Shown one piece after another: positions 43,710-58,700 of a stretch of DNA of 64,000 nucleotides. Position 1 is the first letter of the stretch. Every line of letters starts with the position of its first letter. The notes below the pieces were generated by a model that was not told the origin of the DNA, did not search any database, and was given only the letters and a program-made list of their open reading frames with translations. The position numbers and the translations under genes were made by a program. The DNA comes from Albula goreensis (lineage: Eukaryota > Chordata > Actinopteri > Albuliformes > Albulidae), in the NCBI GenBank assembly GCA_022829145.1, contig CM040761.1, forward strand, positions 994,768-1,058,767, read 5' to 3'.

Positions 43710-46700
43710 CTGGAACAAGTGGAGACAAAGAACATATTAACTGAACAAAGACACTTGGGTACATGCCAACACTACTCATTCTCGGTCTCTAACTTGGGTA
43801 TATGCTAATGCTACTCATTCTGAGTCTCTAGTTTAGGTACATCTTAACAACTCATTCTCAGTCTCTAGTTTGGGTACATGCTAACACAACTCATTCTCAG
43901 TCTCTAGCTTTGCTACATGTTAACATGAGTCAGTTTGAGTCTCTAGCTTAGGTACATGCGAACACTACTAATTGAGTCGCTAGCTTGAGTGCATGCTAAC
44001 GCTACTCATTCTCTGTCTCTAGATTGGACACATACTAACACGACTTATTCTTGTGTCTAGATTGGGTACATGCTAAAACTACTAATTCGAGGTCTAGCTT
44101 AGGTTTATGATTACAGAACTCATTTGAAGCCACTAGCTTAGGTACGTGCTAACACTCTAGGCTCTGCAGACTGGAGTTTGGGGTGAATATAGGATACAGA
44201 ACATGAAATTTAAAAGTAATGCTAGTAATGCTCAATTTAAAAATAAGATTTTAAATTATTGACATGAAATCCAACTTGAGGGCAAAAAATTCTAAAGATC
44301 CTTGTACGCTAAAAGTATTACAAGTTAAGACAATATTTTTATTGCATGTTAATAGACCTAAATGTAAGTTGCATTATGGACACTTCTGAATGTTAATTTA
44401 AGTAACTCTCTCCTGTAGCTTTAAGAGAGCAAGCCGTGTGGCTTGTAAACACTTTAATTTTGATATGGATGAACAAGATGTAGCCAACTCTTTTCTGTCA
44501 GTTAGCCATAGATTAACATGGAGAACTTACAGAAACAGAATTTACAGAAAACATTTTGTTTTATTCACCTGTGGAAAATCATTAGGTAATTGTGTAAACA
44601 AGTGATTAACAAAATCAATTATTTAATCTTAATAATGGGAGTGTGTGGAGTGAGTGAGCTACAGTAACTCCACAGAATATAACAAATTCATAGTTTAACC
44701 ATAGATAAACAGATAAATTCTATTAACAAATGCACCTGTTTTTTATTTGTCCCTTTCATTGTAAATTGTTTTACTAACAGCTAACTACTAACTTCCTTTC
44801 TAGTCCAGGCAAGGTCCTACAACGGCATGCTTGAGGAAATGTTTTGGACTGTGGTCATGAACACAGACTGGCAAAATGAAGAACAATGCTGTACCACAAC
44901 TCACAACAAACCATATGCAAGCTCTTACTACTGAATACAGTGGGCAGGGTGCTCCTAGCTTGATTTGACAACCAATTATTACAGAGGCAGCACTTTGATA
45001 ATTAATTTTGCATGTTATTATTCTATGTTCCCATGCTATGTTAAACTTTAAACACAACAAAACCAAACACAACAAACTTTTGAAGGAGTGCCTGAAAATA
45101 TGACACTGTCAACATGTACAAAAAGTGTACATTTCCTTACCTCTGCTAAGCCTTCATGAAGAAGTCAGAATCATTTTCCATTCACCTCCATTCATTTAAT
45201 GAAAAGCCTGTAAAATGTACCTGTAGCACAAACACGAGCCCCAGTGACACGGAACTTTAAATATGTATTCTTGCCAAGCTGATGTCATAGTTAAGAGTTA
45301 AATTGTTTTTGCTAATTACAAATTATTGATAAGGATACTCCGGACCCTTTTTTATATTTCAGGTGTAGCTTGCTTAGGTACCCTGGTTGTTCAGCATTTC
45401 AGTGATGTTCCCACCGGGGCATCCACGACATTAGTGGAACCAATTCGGCAACATTTCACTGGTGCGGAGATGAACTTAAATAGGCATTTCACTCATAGAA
45501 ATAAAAATACTAGGTGTTCATACATTTACCATACATACAATACGTATTAATTAAATAAAAAATCTGAGAACTGATAACTACTATATTTATTTCTGTATAA
45601 TACGCACTCATGTACAATACGGACCCCTAATTGTGGGCAACGAAATCCTGGAAAAAATATCTCTTGAATATAATACGCACTGACTTTTCCCGAGTATCAT
45701 TTCAGGCTGTCAGTTGTGGAGATCGCAGTGGCAGGCCATGTCACGATGTATGGAAAAAGGACTGTTTGGTCAGATTTATTATCATTGCTGAATAAGATAC
45801 TGAATGAAATCATATTTGCGTCATTGCTAGGGCTGTAATGGTACGTGTATTCGTCCCGAACCGTACAGTACAGGAGCTACGGTTTGGTGCATACAGTCGT
45901 ACTTATTTATATTATAAATACGGTAATATAATATAATATAATATAATATAATATAATATAATATAATATAATATTTTATAATATAACTTATTTCCGGTTA
46001 TACCATTCCGAATATGGCCACACACTTGGCCAGGAAAAAAGGAGTAACATTTAGTTCTCGTGTATAATGCGCAACCTAATGGTAAGATTTAAAAATCTGG
46101 GGGGAAAAGTGTGCATTATACTCAAATAAATACGGTACATGATAACTATCATATAATCAAGTTGTGTGTTGATGGGATTCGTGTGTGTGCTAGAGGTATG
46201 TTTTCCTGATCACTTCATGAAACAAATGGAGGTGAACTGAATTTAAGTATGAGGCCTCAAGAAACTGTCACAAGAAAATTATTCTGGCCATGAAGACAGC
46301 AGAAGTAAAGAAACTATAGCACATCAAGAGCAACCAAAGAGGCATGCCCCTTAGACAAGTGAAAGATCTGTTGAAATGATATTTAATGAAATAACATTTT
46401 CAATGACTGTGCATACCACATTCAGCCAAATAAAGTATAAGCTTGACAAAACAGAGGAGAATCTAAACTACCATTATTATTTGACTGTATTCAATCAATG
46501 ATGCTTAATGCATTTTTACAGTTTGTGTTGTGTTTGTGTGTTAGTATGGCAAAACAAAACCCACATTGTTTTGTTAGTACTTTTGGTTAAAGCTAGACAA
46601 CTAATTCTCAGGTTTAGGTATGGGATAATGCATAAGGTGGGCATTTAGGCACCCTAAGGCAAAGCCAAGGGGCACTTCCTCCGAAAAGTACATTCATTTT

Positions 46701-49700
46701 GTCTAATGTACATCAGTGAATGCATTAGCCCAGTCTTATACCACAGCTATGTTGAACTCACATTTCTGATTTGCTAGAGAGTGTACATTCATTTTCAATA
46801 ACTGGACAGCAAAAAGGCAGATCCAGTCAAGATCTGGATATTGACAGTTTGGAATAAAAAACTGCTTTTTCCAGATCCAGGGGATCTTTTCCGACTTTGG
46901 CCTACCAAGAGTAACCATAGCAAGAGGTTATTACAGTTGATCTATTTAATCATCACCTGACATTAAATCAGCAAATAAACATATCTTAAAATTCAACATG
47001 TCTTAGTTACAACAAATTTCATCAATCAAACTATATTTGTAGTTGCAGTATTTATTAGGTTTGGAAATGTTAATGTATCGCTAAAACATTACAATTAGCG
47101 TTGGCAATATGCTGACAGGTTACAATGCCATGGTACTTCACAAAATCAGGTAAAAAAAAAAAGTAACATCTAGCAAGTTATGTGAAATAAAAAATGCTTT
47201 TATTCACAAAATTAATGTTACATTTCTCTGTAGTGTATGGCAATCAATCCAAGAAAATGGTCCCCATATAAAGTTATTTATAAATGCGATGCTAACAAAT
47301 ACTACACCCCAGGCCTTACGCCCAAGCACATAACTCGGTAGCTAGATGTGACTTATTAGCTGTATCATATCTTTTTGTATTCACAGATTGAGTGAACCAC
47401 TATGGCAACCTGTCTGCACAACGTTAACGCTAGCTACTATGTTCACATTAATATTTCCACACTGACCAAAAACTACACCAAGACAAAAATGGTTTGCTGG
47501 ACGTTGTTGTAACTCAGATATTCAATGTAAACAAACTTTTTATTTGCAGAGCTAGAGATAATACCAGCTATGGGTTTTATTTATTGACTGTTACAACCAA
47601 TTGCTATGGATAGTCTTATCATTTTGGCTCTAAATACTGAATCATATGTATCCGGTGTTCACCCTCGACCCAACCAGAAACAAGAATTCATTGCAGCCAT
47701 GGTATGGTAGGGATGTAACGGTACATGTCTCCAAACCGATCAGCACCTTGGTTCGGTTTATACAGTAAAATGAACAGATTTTTAGTTCCAAGAATGGTTT
47801 TTCATGCAGTGAAATAACATTAAAACACATATACCTGTTGCAGAATATGCCTTTCAAGGTTGAGTGAAAATATTGTAGTTTCATGCATTTGTTTAACTAA
47901 CTGGAGCAATGTACACCTGTTTAAAGCTAAAATTCAAACATTGCATTACTTAAGACTTGTAGTCAGTCTGTTTCTCTATTGGACTAAAGCTGCAGCATCC
48001 TCAGCTATCATTCAGCTCTCCTGGCTGGAAATATTTCACTTCCCAGATGACTTTAAAAATAGCTCCTTAGGATCACTGCAGTTTCTGTGCTCCCTGAGCG
48101 AAAGTTGTTTGGTTATATTAAAGGTGTCAGTAGCAATCCCAGTGAAGAAGTACAACATTTTTCCAAGCAAGTCAGTAACCATCTATATTTTTCCTTTTAA
48201 ACTGATGACTAGTGAGCAGGTTAACATTGTAATCAGCTCAAAGGCCATTTGTGACTTAAACGAAGAGTACACTGCAGCTTGTCAACATCTGTTTTATTAA
48301 CTGTAAGCAATAGATGGACAAACTCTTAACTTTGGAAGAGAAAATAGTTGGTTTTAAACTGTGACCCCAAAACCAAGTTACACACCAAACTGCAGGTTAG
48401 GTGTACTGTTACACCCCTGACAGGTAGTTGCGTGGCATCTACACAACTAATTACTAAGGGCTAAGCATTATGAGGAAAACAGGGTTTATACTGTACCAAG
48501 TCTAATGAGCGACTGAATAAAGAAGACCAGGAAAGGTTTGTCTGTTTAAAAGAAGAATTGTTAGTGAGAAAATGTATGCACTTAAACTGAGTTCAGTTTG
48601 TTTTTTTCTGTGTTGGTGAGTTCGACGTATTCAGTCCCTGTTGGCAAATTCCCATGACATTAGTCCCTTGCAAAGGCATTAATCCCTCTTCAAAACTCCC
48701 TGCTTCCTTAGGTTCTAGCTTGCTTAAGTGCAGAAATGCGGAACAGCCACCAGGTGTCAGTAAGTTGCCACTTAGAAATGTTAATGGTTCACCCCTGGCA
48801 CAGGCTGGCAAAACTGGGTCAAGCCAAAATGTCGCTTTAATGTAGTGAAAATGGTCAGAGGCCTGGCTTATCTGCTATACAATCTCTGTAAACATGTCCG
48901 CAGGCACCACAACGCCCTGTCGCACTGGCAGCTGTGGGCCTTGCGGGTGTATACAGACAGGCATGCAGCCATAGAGCTACCGCCAGGCATGCAGCAGTAG
49001 AGCTACTGGCATGCATTCAGCAGTAGAGCTACTGAGAGGCTTGCAGCTGAAGAGCTAACACTAGGCATGCAGCCATAGAGCTACTGACAAGCATGCAGCC
49101 ATAGAGCTACTGACAGACATGCAGCTGTAGAGCTACAGATAGGCACACAGCCATACAGCTACAGACAGGCATGGAGCTGTAGAGCTACTGAGGTTATGCA
49201 GCCATAGAGCTACAGACAGGCATGCAGCAATAGAGCTACAGGCAGGCATGCAGCCGTAGAGCTACAGACAGGCATACAACAATAGAGCTACTGACAGATA
49301 AGCAGCCATAGAGCTACCGACAGGTATGCAGCTGTACAGCTACTGAAGTTATGCAGCCGTAGAGCGACAGACTGACATGCAGCAGGAGAGCTACCGACAG
49401 GCATGCAGCCGTAGAGCTACTGATAGATATGTAGCCATGGGCCTACTGACAGATAAATCTGCGGTCACCTGGTGGCTGTTACACATTTCTTAAAACAGAC
49501 ACAACCCAACAATACAGAATTTTTAACAATGGATCACTGACTGACTTTATCTCAGACTGCTGTCATAGAATTGGCCAACAGGGACTGAGTAAGCTCAATT
49601 CACTGATACTCAACAGACTACCCCTCAATGCACTGGATTACAATACAAAACAGTCTGACTCCCCTACCAGTACTTTCAGGGTTGCAATCCCCAACCCTTG

Positions 49701-52700
49701 TACTGAGGTGTGGTAACATAATCAGAAATGTCAGAATAGCAGAAATGAACCATTAGCTAAAAAAACATCCCAAGGTTTGATAATGCACTGTAACTGAGTG
49801 CTACGCTTATTAGAACAGACTCAATGAAACACCGCTGTTTCTGTAAGTGACCAGCTCCTTGTTCTACTGAAGGAGAAGGTGCCATCACAGTGAACACTGA
49901 AGAAATTCTGTTCTGTCCTCCTACACAATCATACACTCTTGCACTTTCTCTCAGGCTCACACACACTGTCCCTCTCATCACTGGCCTGTGGACCCTGGTC
50001 TTTCTGAACACACGGGGTGTGGAAGCAACCCAAATGCAACCTGATATGGTGTGATGCTGAAGCCACGGGCCCTTCCTCACCTTCTGCTTCCTGTCCTGGC
50101 TCTGCTGGCTGCTGCTCTCCGTGGCGGTGTACGGCAGGCTGCTGCTGGATGATGACGGCTCCTTGTCCCTGTCCCCAAACCAGGAGAAGGGCATGCAGGT
50201 GGGAATGGAGGACTCTGACCCTGAAGGTGAAAGGTTCCCACCTGACTGCTCCAGAAGGTCTGCAGACCCCCTGAGGGTTAAGAAAGCAGCATTTACTGAC
50301 AGCATTCACTCACAATGTCACTGTGCTGAGCTAAGGATGCTTGTGTGATAGCCCTCTGGCCTTTAAGTTTACCTGCTGTCCAGTGACGCTCGGAGTGCTT
50401 CTTTTTCCTGCTTTTTCCCTTTGCCCCCGGACTTCCGCAGGCCCCTGTGGGAACGCACGGTGTCCATTCAGCATCACAGCTTAAGCTTTACTTAGTTTCA
50501 GAGTCACAATGATCGGCTCACCACAGATTTCAATACATTTGCTTAACTGTCCTCTGGGAGCAGCACTTACTGAAGTAGCCCCTGCCATACCGGGGATGGC
50601 AGCTTAGACACTGGTCAGATTCACAGAGGGAGTCTGTGGAAATGTTTATACTAAAAATGCCTTTGCCCATAGAGCTCTGTGCTGAAGTGACAGATAAAAT
50701 TGCTGGATGTGTCCAGAAGAGTGCTCAGCGTCATGCTCTGAACTGCACTACCTGAGTCAGGCTTTAGCAGAGAGCTTTAGGCCTGCCATGCAAAGCAAAG
50801 CTTCAGGAAGGTAAAATGAGAGGTCATTTCTCTTTACTGCAGCAACCTGGGTAACCAGGTGGCTGAGGAGTGCCAGGAAATGTATACCCTATCAGCTGTG
50901 GGGAAGATGATCATGGGGTCAGATGAACAGAGCCAGAACTCCTACAGCAATGCAACCTTGAACAACTGAGTGACATCATTCTCCCACAGTGCTTTGCAAC
51001 ACTGTCAATATGGCAGCCTTGGTAAAGTCAAACCCTGAAATAAGCATAAAAATCACAAACAATATTTTACTTCTAAATGTTCTTAATTATCTGTCTGTTA
51101 AGCAATACAATTAGCATTTGTTAAAAAACAGAGGTTTCCTCTCAGCTGCCTTATTGATTTGTCATCAGCCTGACAAGTCACCTCCGCCACTATTGGAAAT
51201 TGTACCTTGTCTGTACATCAACTGATCGGAAGTATTCTCATGTTGAAATGACCTACCCAAAGTCAGGGAATCTTCTTTTTGGTTTTCCTATTGATGAACT
51301 GTCTTGTGTTTCCTCTACAACGGAAAATAGATTTGTTTAATTTTCAGATCAGCACAAAGTATCTTTATCTCTAAATATAGACACATTTTCAAAGTGGTTT
51401 AGGTTTGGCATATGCCTCTTTGACTCATAACTTTAGAGGTGGCATACCAGCAATCTTAATTACATAAACCTTTCTCATAATTAAACAGGACCATCCTATT
51501 GTAGTTGCCACACATCTTTTTCTTGCAATAAATATTATTTTGTTGCTATGCTATGTCAGGACAGCAACCCATATTTTATGGTTATTGGCCCTGATTGACT
51601 TCCTTTGTGGTCATCTGCCCAGCTTACGGTCAAACTGAGGGCAGATAAGATAAGCTAACAGAGCTCGGCGGTGAGAAATGAAAACAGCCATTCTCTCAAA
51701 ATTCCAAAATCTCAAAATGTGTGTGTGTGTGTAAGTTTGGATCACACTATAAGTTTACAGTCATGTAAAATGTATTCTTGTTTTGTTGTTAAAATCTTTT
51801 ATCACTGTCTGTCAAGGTAGTAGACCAGGCCTGATGTGTAGACTCTTGAGTTGTGTTTGTCTTGTCCAATAAACCTATTTAAAGTATTTCTTTTGTAACT
51901 GTACATGTCTGGTTGATCCACCAGACAGCTCATCCCTATCTTCAACATGGTGATTTAATAGTTCATATTTTTAATAGTAATTATTTAATGAAATCTATTT
52001 TAACTTGTGTGCCGGACTTTAAAAAGGGCATTAAATGCTGGAACCAGCAGGATTCAGTGAACTGTTATTTTGACTAAACCCTCAATTCCCCAACAACTAA
52101 ATACTATTATAAACTGTATGTTTATTCAGGACCACATACTGTGAATAAATAACATGTGGATCCCTTTGTTGACTAACATGGACTCAAAATTTCCTTTTTT
52201 AAAGTACTGTTTTCAAATGTCAATCATTTATATTACATATTCATACCAAATAAATGTTTATGTGGTTAACAAAATGTGTATTAATCATCAAAAGTGAAGT
52301 AAACACAATTGTGCTGTATCTACAATAACCATCTTCCAGAATGCCATACCAGATATGTGAGTTTGAGCTCAAACCGTTAATGGCACTTGCACCATCTACA
52401 CTTAATTTCATAAAACAGCTAGCTGGTGGTCAAAAAACAAAAAATGTTGTCAAGCAGCAAATCTCAGAAAAAAAGTAAAAGACAAGGCAGAGGCTGAATG
52501 GCAAAGAGAAAGATTTTTTTTTCACCGGTCTTCCAAGTATTCAAGATGCTATCAATTACTGGAATTATATCTCATATCTCTTCTTTATGGCTTAAGCTAT
52601 TTAAGTATAATTATGTATTTAATAAACTGCATGCTCTACCTTCGATTTTTGTTTCATATTTGTGTCAGTGTGTTTTTAGGGGGTAAGCCATGATCTGGGC

Positions 52701-55700
52701 CAGGAGGAGCCCTGAAGGACTGGCTGCTGCCCTGAAAGAAGGAGTTAATTGGTAAGTGAAAATTGGGCATGGGACGCGTACCTTTAGCATCCTTGCCCTT
52801 GCCTTTGGACTCCCGCTTCTTGACATTTCGCAGGAAGCCAGAGGGAGAGTGTGGGGAGGGTGTATCTTTGGGGGGGGACAGGCTGGGGCTGGTGCTGCTC
52901 TCCACACCACCCTCTACCAGGAGGGAGGGCGTGGCAGGAGCCTCAGCCCCTCCCCTCTCAGGACTTTCAGCTTCCTGCTGGACCTTCGGTCCTGCCATTG
53001 GAACCAGCAGGGACAGGCTCTCCTGGATGGATCTCCTCCGTCTGGCAAAGTCAGGGTCCATGTCCCCGTCCTCCAGCTTCTCCTGCAGACGATGAGATGG
53101 GGCACAGGGGAAAGTCAAACCCGCACATGCAGACAGACCACTCCAATGGACCTAACACAAGAGATACTCATGCCCAGTGAGGTGAAGAGTCCCAGACTGA
53201 CCGTGGCTGGGCTGGATGGGGTTCCCCCAACCGTGTCTTTCACTCTCAGGCTGCGGGAGGGTGGCTGGCGCCGGGCCTTCTGGGCCAGCTGGGCCTTGGC
53301 GCGGTGCGCGCTGGTGTCCAAACGCTCCGTCTCTGGGACTGCATCACCCCAGTCTGGATCTGTGGAGAAGCCCAACCGTATCTCAGTGCATTCACTTGTT
53401 CAGTCCCTCCTACAGGTCAACTGCATCTCACGATGTCTGCTCAGTTAGTCACTTCCACTGCCCAATCCTGTCACAGAACATGCTCATTAGGGCCCGGCCG
53501 ATTATAGATTTTTGTCACCTATACCAATACCTATTAAAAAACGATAGGTAACTCCCGATAGGTGATATTATTGGCCGATAACATTCCCTACGAAAGAAAA
53601 CAGACAAATATGACTTCTCTCAAACAGAAATGTAGAACTAATTATTATCACTAATTTGCAAAGCAATAAAACCCAATACCAGATTTAAAAACACTCCCAT
53701 TCCAATAAATGAATGTTGTAATGCAGATAGCACAGCTTCTCTGCACTGACCCCATGCAGAGAGCTCCTCTTGCCTCCTAAATGTTCCCATAACACTCAAC
53801 ACCCACTCACTGGCAGACAAGCCAAATATCTTCCTCCACAACACAGTTTGTCTCACTGCTAAGCTCTTAGCAAGTTGTTCAAAAGTTGCTCAGTCACAAA
53901 CCAGCTGAGTAACTAACGCTCCATGAACAGGTGAAGGCAGCTAACTAGCCACATTTAGCTCATGCTACTGTACTAATGCAAGAGATGATTGTGTAGCTAT
54001 GATTAAAAAAATGTTCTTTAATGTTATCACTAGCTAGTTATCTACATGTCTGCTTTACTTTTCCATGAATTAAAGCAACTTAGCTTGCAGGCTTGTTTGC
54101 TAACTGTTGTTGGGAGACAGTTTTGGAGAGTGGCACGGTGTTTGAGAATGTGTATTAGAATTACAAAGGGATGTTGCCGCATCCGACCAGGGCCAAATGG
54201 CGTCTCCTGTTAACGGCCTGTTATCTGCCGTCTGTCGTATGGAACATAGGGTTCCCCATTACCATATCTGAGCCACCACTTTCTAATGTATTTGGCTTAA
54301 ACTGTATAAATGTTGACCACACAATGTAATCTTTGAACATTTTGCTCTATGCTTGTGTTCCCGTGGCCGGCTGTGTAAGTAAAGCATCTGTCTTAAACTG
54401 CAAACATGGGATCCGTCTCTTCACTAACAACATGGTTGTTTTACTCATTTTGAGAATTTTCTTATTTACCAACACTGGCTAGTGCCACTTAGCATGCTAA
54501 TCTAGACAACATAACATGAATTATTGGGGGGGAAATGACTGTCACTTATGGATCATACATCAATCAATAATAGCCTTATTTTTCTGCATGATCCATGATG
54601 AGGAAGATACAGAAAAATAGAAATGCATGGCAAAAAATAGCCTATTGTCAATGTCATTTGAAACGGTATGAAAATGTAATATGATTATAGTGACCAAAAT
54701 TATCACGGTTATCAGTGTTATCGTAGTATTGTTAAAATATGCTGAAAATGTTCAAAAAGTACTGTTACAGACACTGACATCATTTACACGAGTTTTATAT
54801 TGAAAACCACAAATAAAATTAGCAGCACTATACACTTTTTGTAAGCACAGACATTAAAATTACGTTGCATGCTGCGCCTGCGTCAGGGAGAGTGTTTTTC
54901 CAAAGTGCAGTACACAAACATGGTTTTAAAGGTAATTTAAATTTGAAACGATTATACTAACTATGGGGAATTTTACCATGGTTTAGTGTAAAACTGGTAA
55001 CCGTTTCATCCCTATTTTAGAGACCCCCCAAAATTTGACAAATCACGTTTTCAAGTGAGCTCATGTATTATTAAGAGGAGCCTAACTGGCTCCCCTGTAG
55101 TTCACACCCTGGTTGCATTTACAAAGCTTGCAGTCACGTTGTAACTGTATTTCATCAGCGTTATCATGGTTTGGCTAAAGTGATCAACTGATAGCAGGAG
55201 ACACACCCACTCCTCCTTCTGACTGCACGCTGTCTAAAAATTGCTGCAATTCAAAACAGGTTTTCCAGGACTTAGACACTTCATAATTTAAAAATAACTT
55301 TAATATTGTTTCGAGAAAACAACACAGATTTTATGTGTTATTTTGTGTAACAAAAGTATGAGCCTTCCTCTTTAATAATGTGAAGAGACAAGATGCTAAC
55401 CATAAAGCATGTTGAAATTAAAACCCAGTGGCCAATCTGAGGACACATCTTGGGACAGTGGAAGCCAGGGACAAGTCAGACAGAAAAACAGGGGACATCT
55501 GGTCACTGTACTCTACAGCCAAACTCTGTCTCAGTAGGTCTGCTCATTCAGTCATCTCAACAGCCCAACCCTGTCTCAGTATGTTCACCTATTCAGTCAC
55601 CTCTACAGCCAAATCCTGTCTCAGTACGCTCTCTTATTCAGTCACCTCTAAAACCCTGTCTCAGTACATTCACTTATTCAGTCATCTCCACAGCCAAACC

Positions 55701-58700
55701 CTGTCTCATTACGTTCACTTATTCCGCCTTTATGAATGTGATGGATGGAGCAGCCTTGTGACCTCAAACAATCAAAAGTGCTCTGCTGAGCCGGAAGTTT
55801 TAATTGGCTACTGTAAACAAAGGGCTGCCAACTCATGGCATATCTCTCCCCATGAATATCCCTTATCCTTGGACATGGTGATGCAATTAAACTGCATCAA
55901 GGGATCTGCTGAGAAGTGGGGGGACATTTTTCCTTGCTTGTTTTTGGCTTTATGTCATGAAGGCCAAGGCAGCCTACAAAAGCTCATGCAAAAGTCTGAA
56001 AGATGTTCATTCCTGCACTCAGACGCAGATCTGAAAACACAGGTGAAACACTTGAACCATTACCTGGCAGCATGGACTCCCCTGAGTGTGTGTTGTTGAC
56101 TGGCTCTGTGGGCTCCTGGCTGCTCTGTATCTCTTCAGTGTTGTCCAGACCAGGGAGGGACTGTGAACGGCCTTCTGAGGAGGCCCTGGCTTCCAGCACT
56201 GCAATCTGGAGAGAGGAAATCTCTCAGCAGTGCTTTAGTGTGCTCCTTACCCAATCTGCAGTGCTTCAATGTGCTCCTTACCCAATCAGCAGTACTTCAG
56301 TGTGTGACTCACTGCCCAATCAGCAATGCTTCAGTGTGACTCATTGCCCTATCAGCAGTGTTTAGATGCGAGACCTTACCCTATCAACAATGCTTCAGTG
56401 TGACTCCTTACCCAATCAGAAGTGCATGTGTGAGTCCTAATGCAATCAGCTGTGCTTCAATGCGACTCTAAACCCAATCAGCAATGCTTCAGTGTGACTC
56501 ATTACCCAATCAGCTGTGTTTCAGTGCGTGACTCATTATCCTAGTAGCAATGCTTCAGTGTGTGACTCATTGCCCTATCAGCAGTGCTTCAGTGTGTGAC
56601 TCATTACCCTAGTAGCAGTGCTTCAGTGTGTGACTCACTACCCTATCAGCAGTGCTTTAGTGTGACTCCTTACCCAATCAGCTGTGTTTCAGTGCGCTTG
56701 CACTGCTACTCACTACTATGACATACAGTGACTCCTTATTCTAATGCTGAAAGAGAACCCCCAGACTGACTACTCTTATCCTTCACCCACAATGCTATAG
56801 ATACTGCTCATCCTTTACCCACAATGCCTCCATAACTCTCAGTGTCTGGTCTTACCCTCTCCAGCAGGCTGTCCATTTGCTCTTTATACTGTTTTTCCTG
56901 CAAATGCAGAGCTCGCTGCAGCTCCTCCTCCTTCTTCACAAAGTCAATTTCCCTGGAAGCAAAGAAAGAATCCAGTGCACATGGATAAGATGTAGGGGTA
57001 TGCAATAAGCTATTCACATCAGTGAGTATGTAAAGGATGCAGTGCTTTGCACTTACATACATATGCTAATATATGAAAAACACAAAAACATGCCTGAGCA
57101 GAATGATAAGTTATACTATAAACTATAAATACTTAATACTTATAGTCCTAAAGGAAGAGTAGCACAGATGTTCATATACAAAATCTGCTGCATGCAAAAA
57201 ACAAATTCCTGCTCAGAATGGTGGAAAGCAGTGGTGTCAGAATTGGTAGGTCTGTGCCATTCAATGTACCCTTTTGAGCCAGACTTTCTGACATCTTCAC
57301 CAGTGATTGGCCAGGTGTGTTTAGGTATGAAAATGGGCATGGTTTCACATGGTTTGAATTGTCTGACTTCATTCTTCTCACTAATACTTTCGCAACTGCA
57401 TTGGGAGCTCACCATGAATACCTTCAAAGATAAACTTCCAGATAGTGTTTGCCTGCATCTGTATCTGTTTAACTCTTTGCATCCCGAGTGCAGAGATCGC
57501 AGGGGCTGTGGGCTGCACTCTGAACCAGATGTAAACACTGCTGTTCACTTTGAGAAAGATCTGTAGTGTTTCACTAATTATATCTGACAGTAGAATGGAA
57601 ACTTGCACTAGACAAGAGCTTCTAAACCACATACCAGGCTTAGGTGATATCTGTCTTTTTATACCATCATACCTCCCAGACATTAGACTGGAGTATTGGG
57701 GGAGGAGGGGTTGGTAAGAGACCGTTACTAGCTGTGTATACATAAGAGACGGTTTAAATTTGATTTCCCCCGGGTAGTTACAACCCTGACCAAAGGGTTT
57801 TAACTCACCTTACCTGTCTGCAGGGTAATTTGAACTGCTGAAATGAATATTAAGCCTGTAATAACATTCCCTGTGGATTCAGTTCAGGGAGTAATCGTAC
57901 CCCATCCCTTTCCACATGCAGTCCATGTTCATGGCATTCTGCCCCATAATTTCATACCTAGGCGGTTGGACAGGTCAGAGATAATAAGATAGCACAGAAT
58001 CTGATTAGATGGCATGTCTCACGTTGCTCATTGAGGAAAGAGTGCTTTGTCTAGAAATTTCTGCTTCTCTCAGCCATGTGCTCTGGGGCTCAAAGGGACA
58101 AGTCAAAAGTATGTCAACATTCTAAACATTTTAAGAATGTGCTTGTTTTTAACTGTTGGGAGGTACTTCAATTCAACTTTTTTTTTAAAAGCACAGCATT
58201 CACAAACCAAAGTTATGTGGTCATTGGTGAATGAATTGGTGAGCGATGGTTTACTTCCAAGCCACAGAGAGAATAACCTGCAGTAAGTCAATTTTAACAA
58301 AGACAGTGTTTATATTTTAATATCCTGCAAAGTAAGCTCACAGGCTGCAACAACGTAGTTTAACAAACTTTTTTCTCCATTTTTTAAACGCCACTTGTGG
58401 TGTGAGTCCATACATCACCTAAAACTGCTGCTTTAGTTCGCAAGTTTCCATGATGTACTGTAACACTGTAAAACCATTGAATTAAAGCAAAATAACATTC
58501 AAGCTACCAATCGTACAGTAGATGTTCTGTTCCAAAAATAGCATATATATGTTGCACCACTTAAAGGGAATGGATACAATGTTACAAGGGAATGGATAAA
58601 AGACAGAAGCATCTGGAAATATTTGCTGTAAATTGGTTTCCACCTCTCTGGACAGGCAGATATTATCAAAAATATAATAAAAGATATTATTTTATGGGGC

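Noticed and set aside
47860..48300. 146-codon plus-strand frame
   Set aside because: Lies inside a hAT-like non-autonomous element, has low-complexity hydrophobic content and matches no transposase I recognise.
53115..53375. Separate samd14-like gene starting at this exon
   Set aside because: The upstream exon 56064-56205 joins in phase and [10 protein letters not shown] continues a neurabin-type frame, so one gene explains it.
52756..53448. 230-codon plus-strand frame
   Set aside because: Antisense shadow of GC-rich ppp1r9a-like exons 52782-53082 and 53202-53359.
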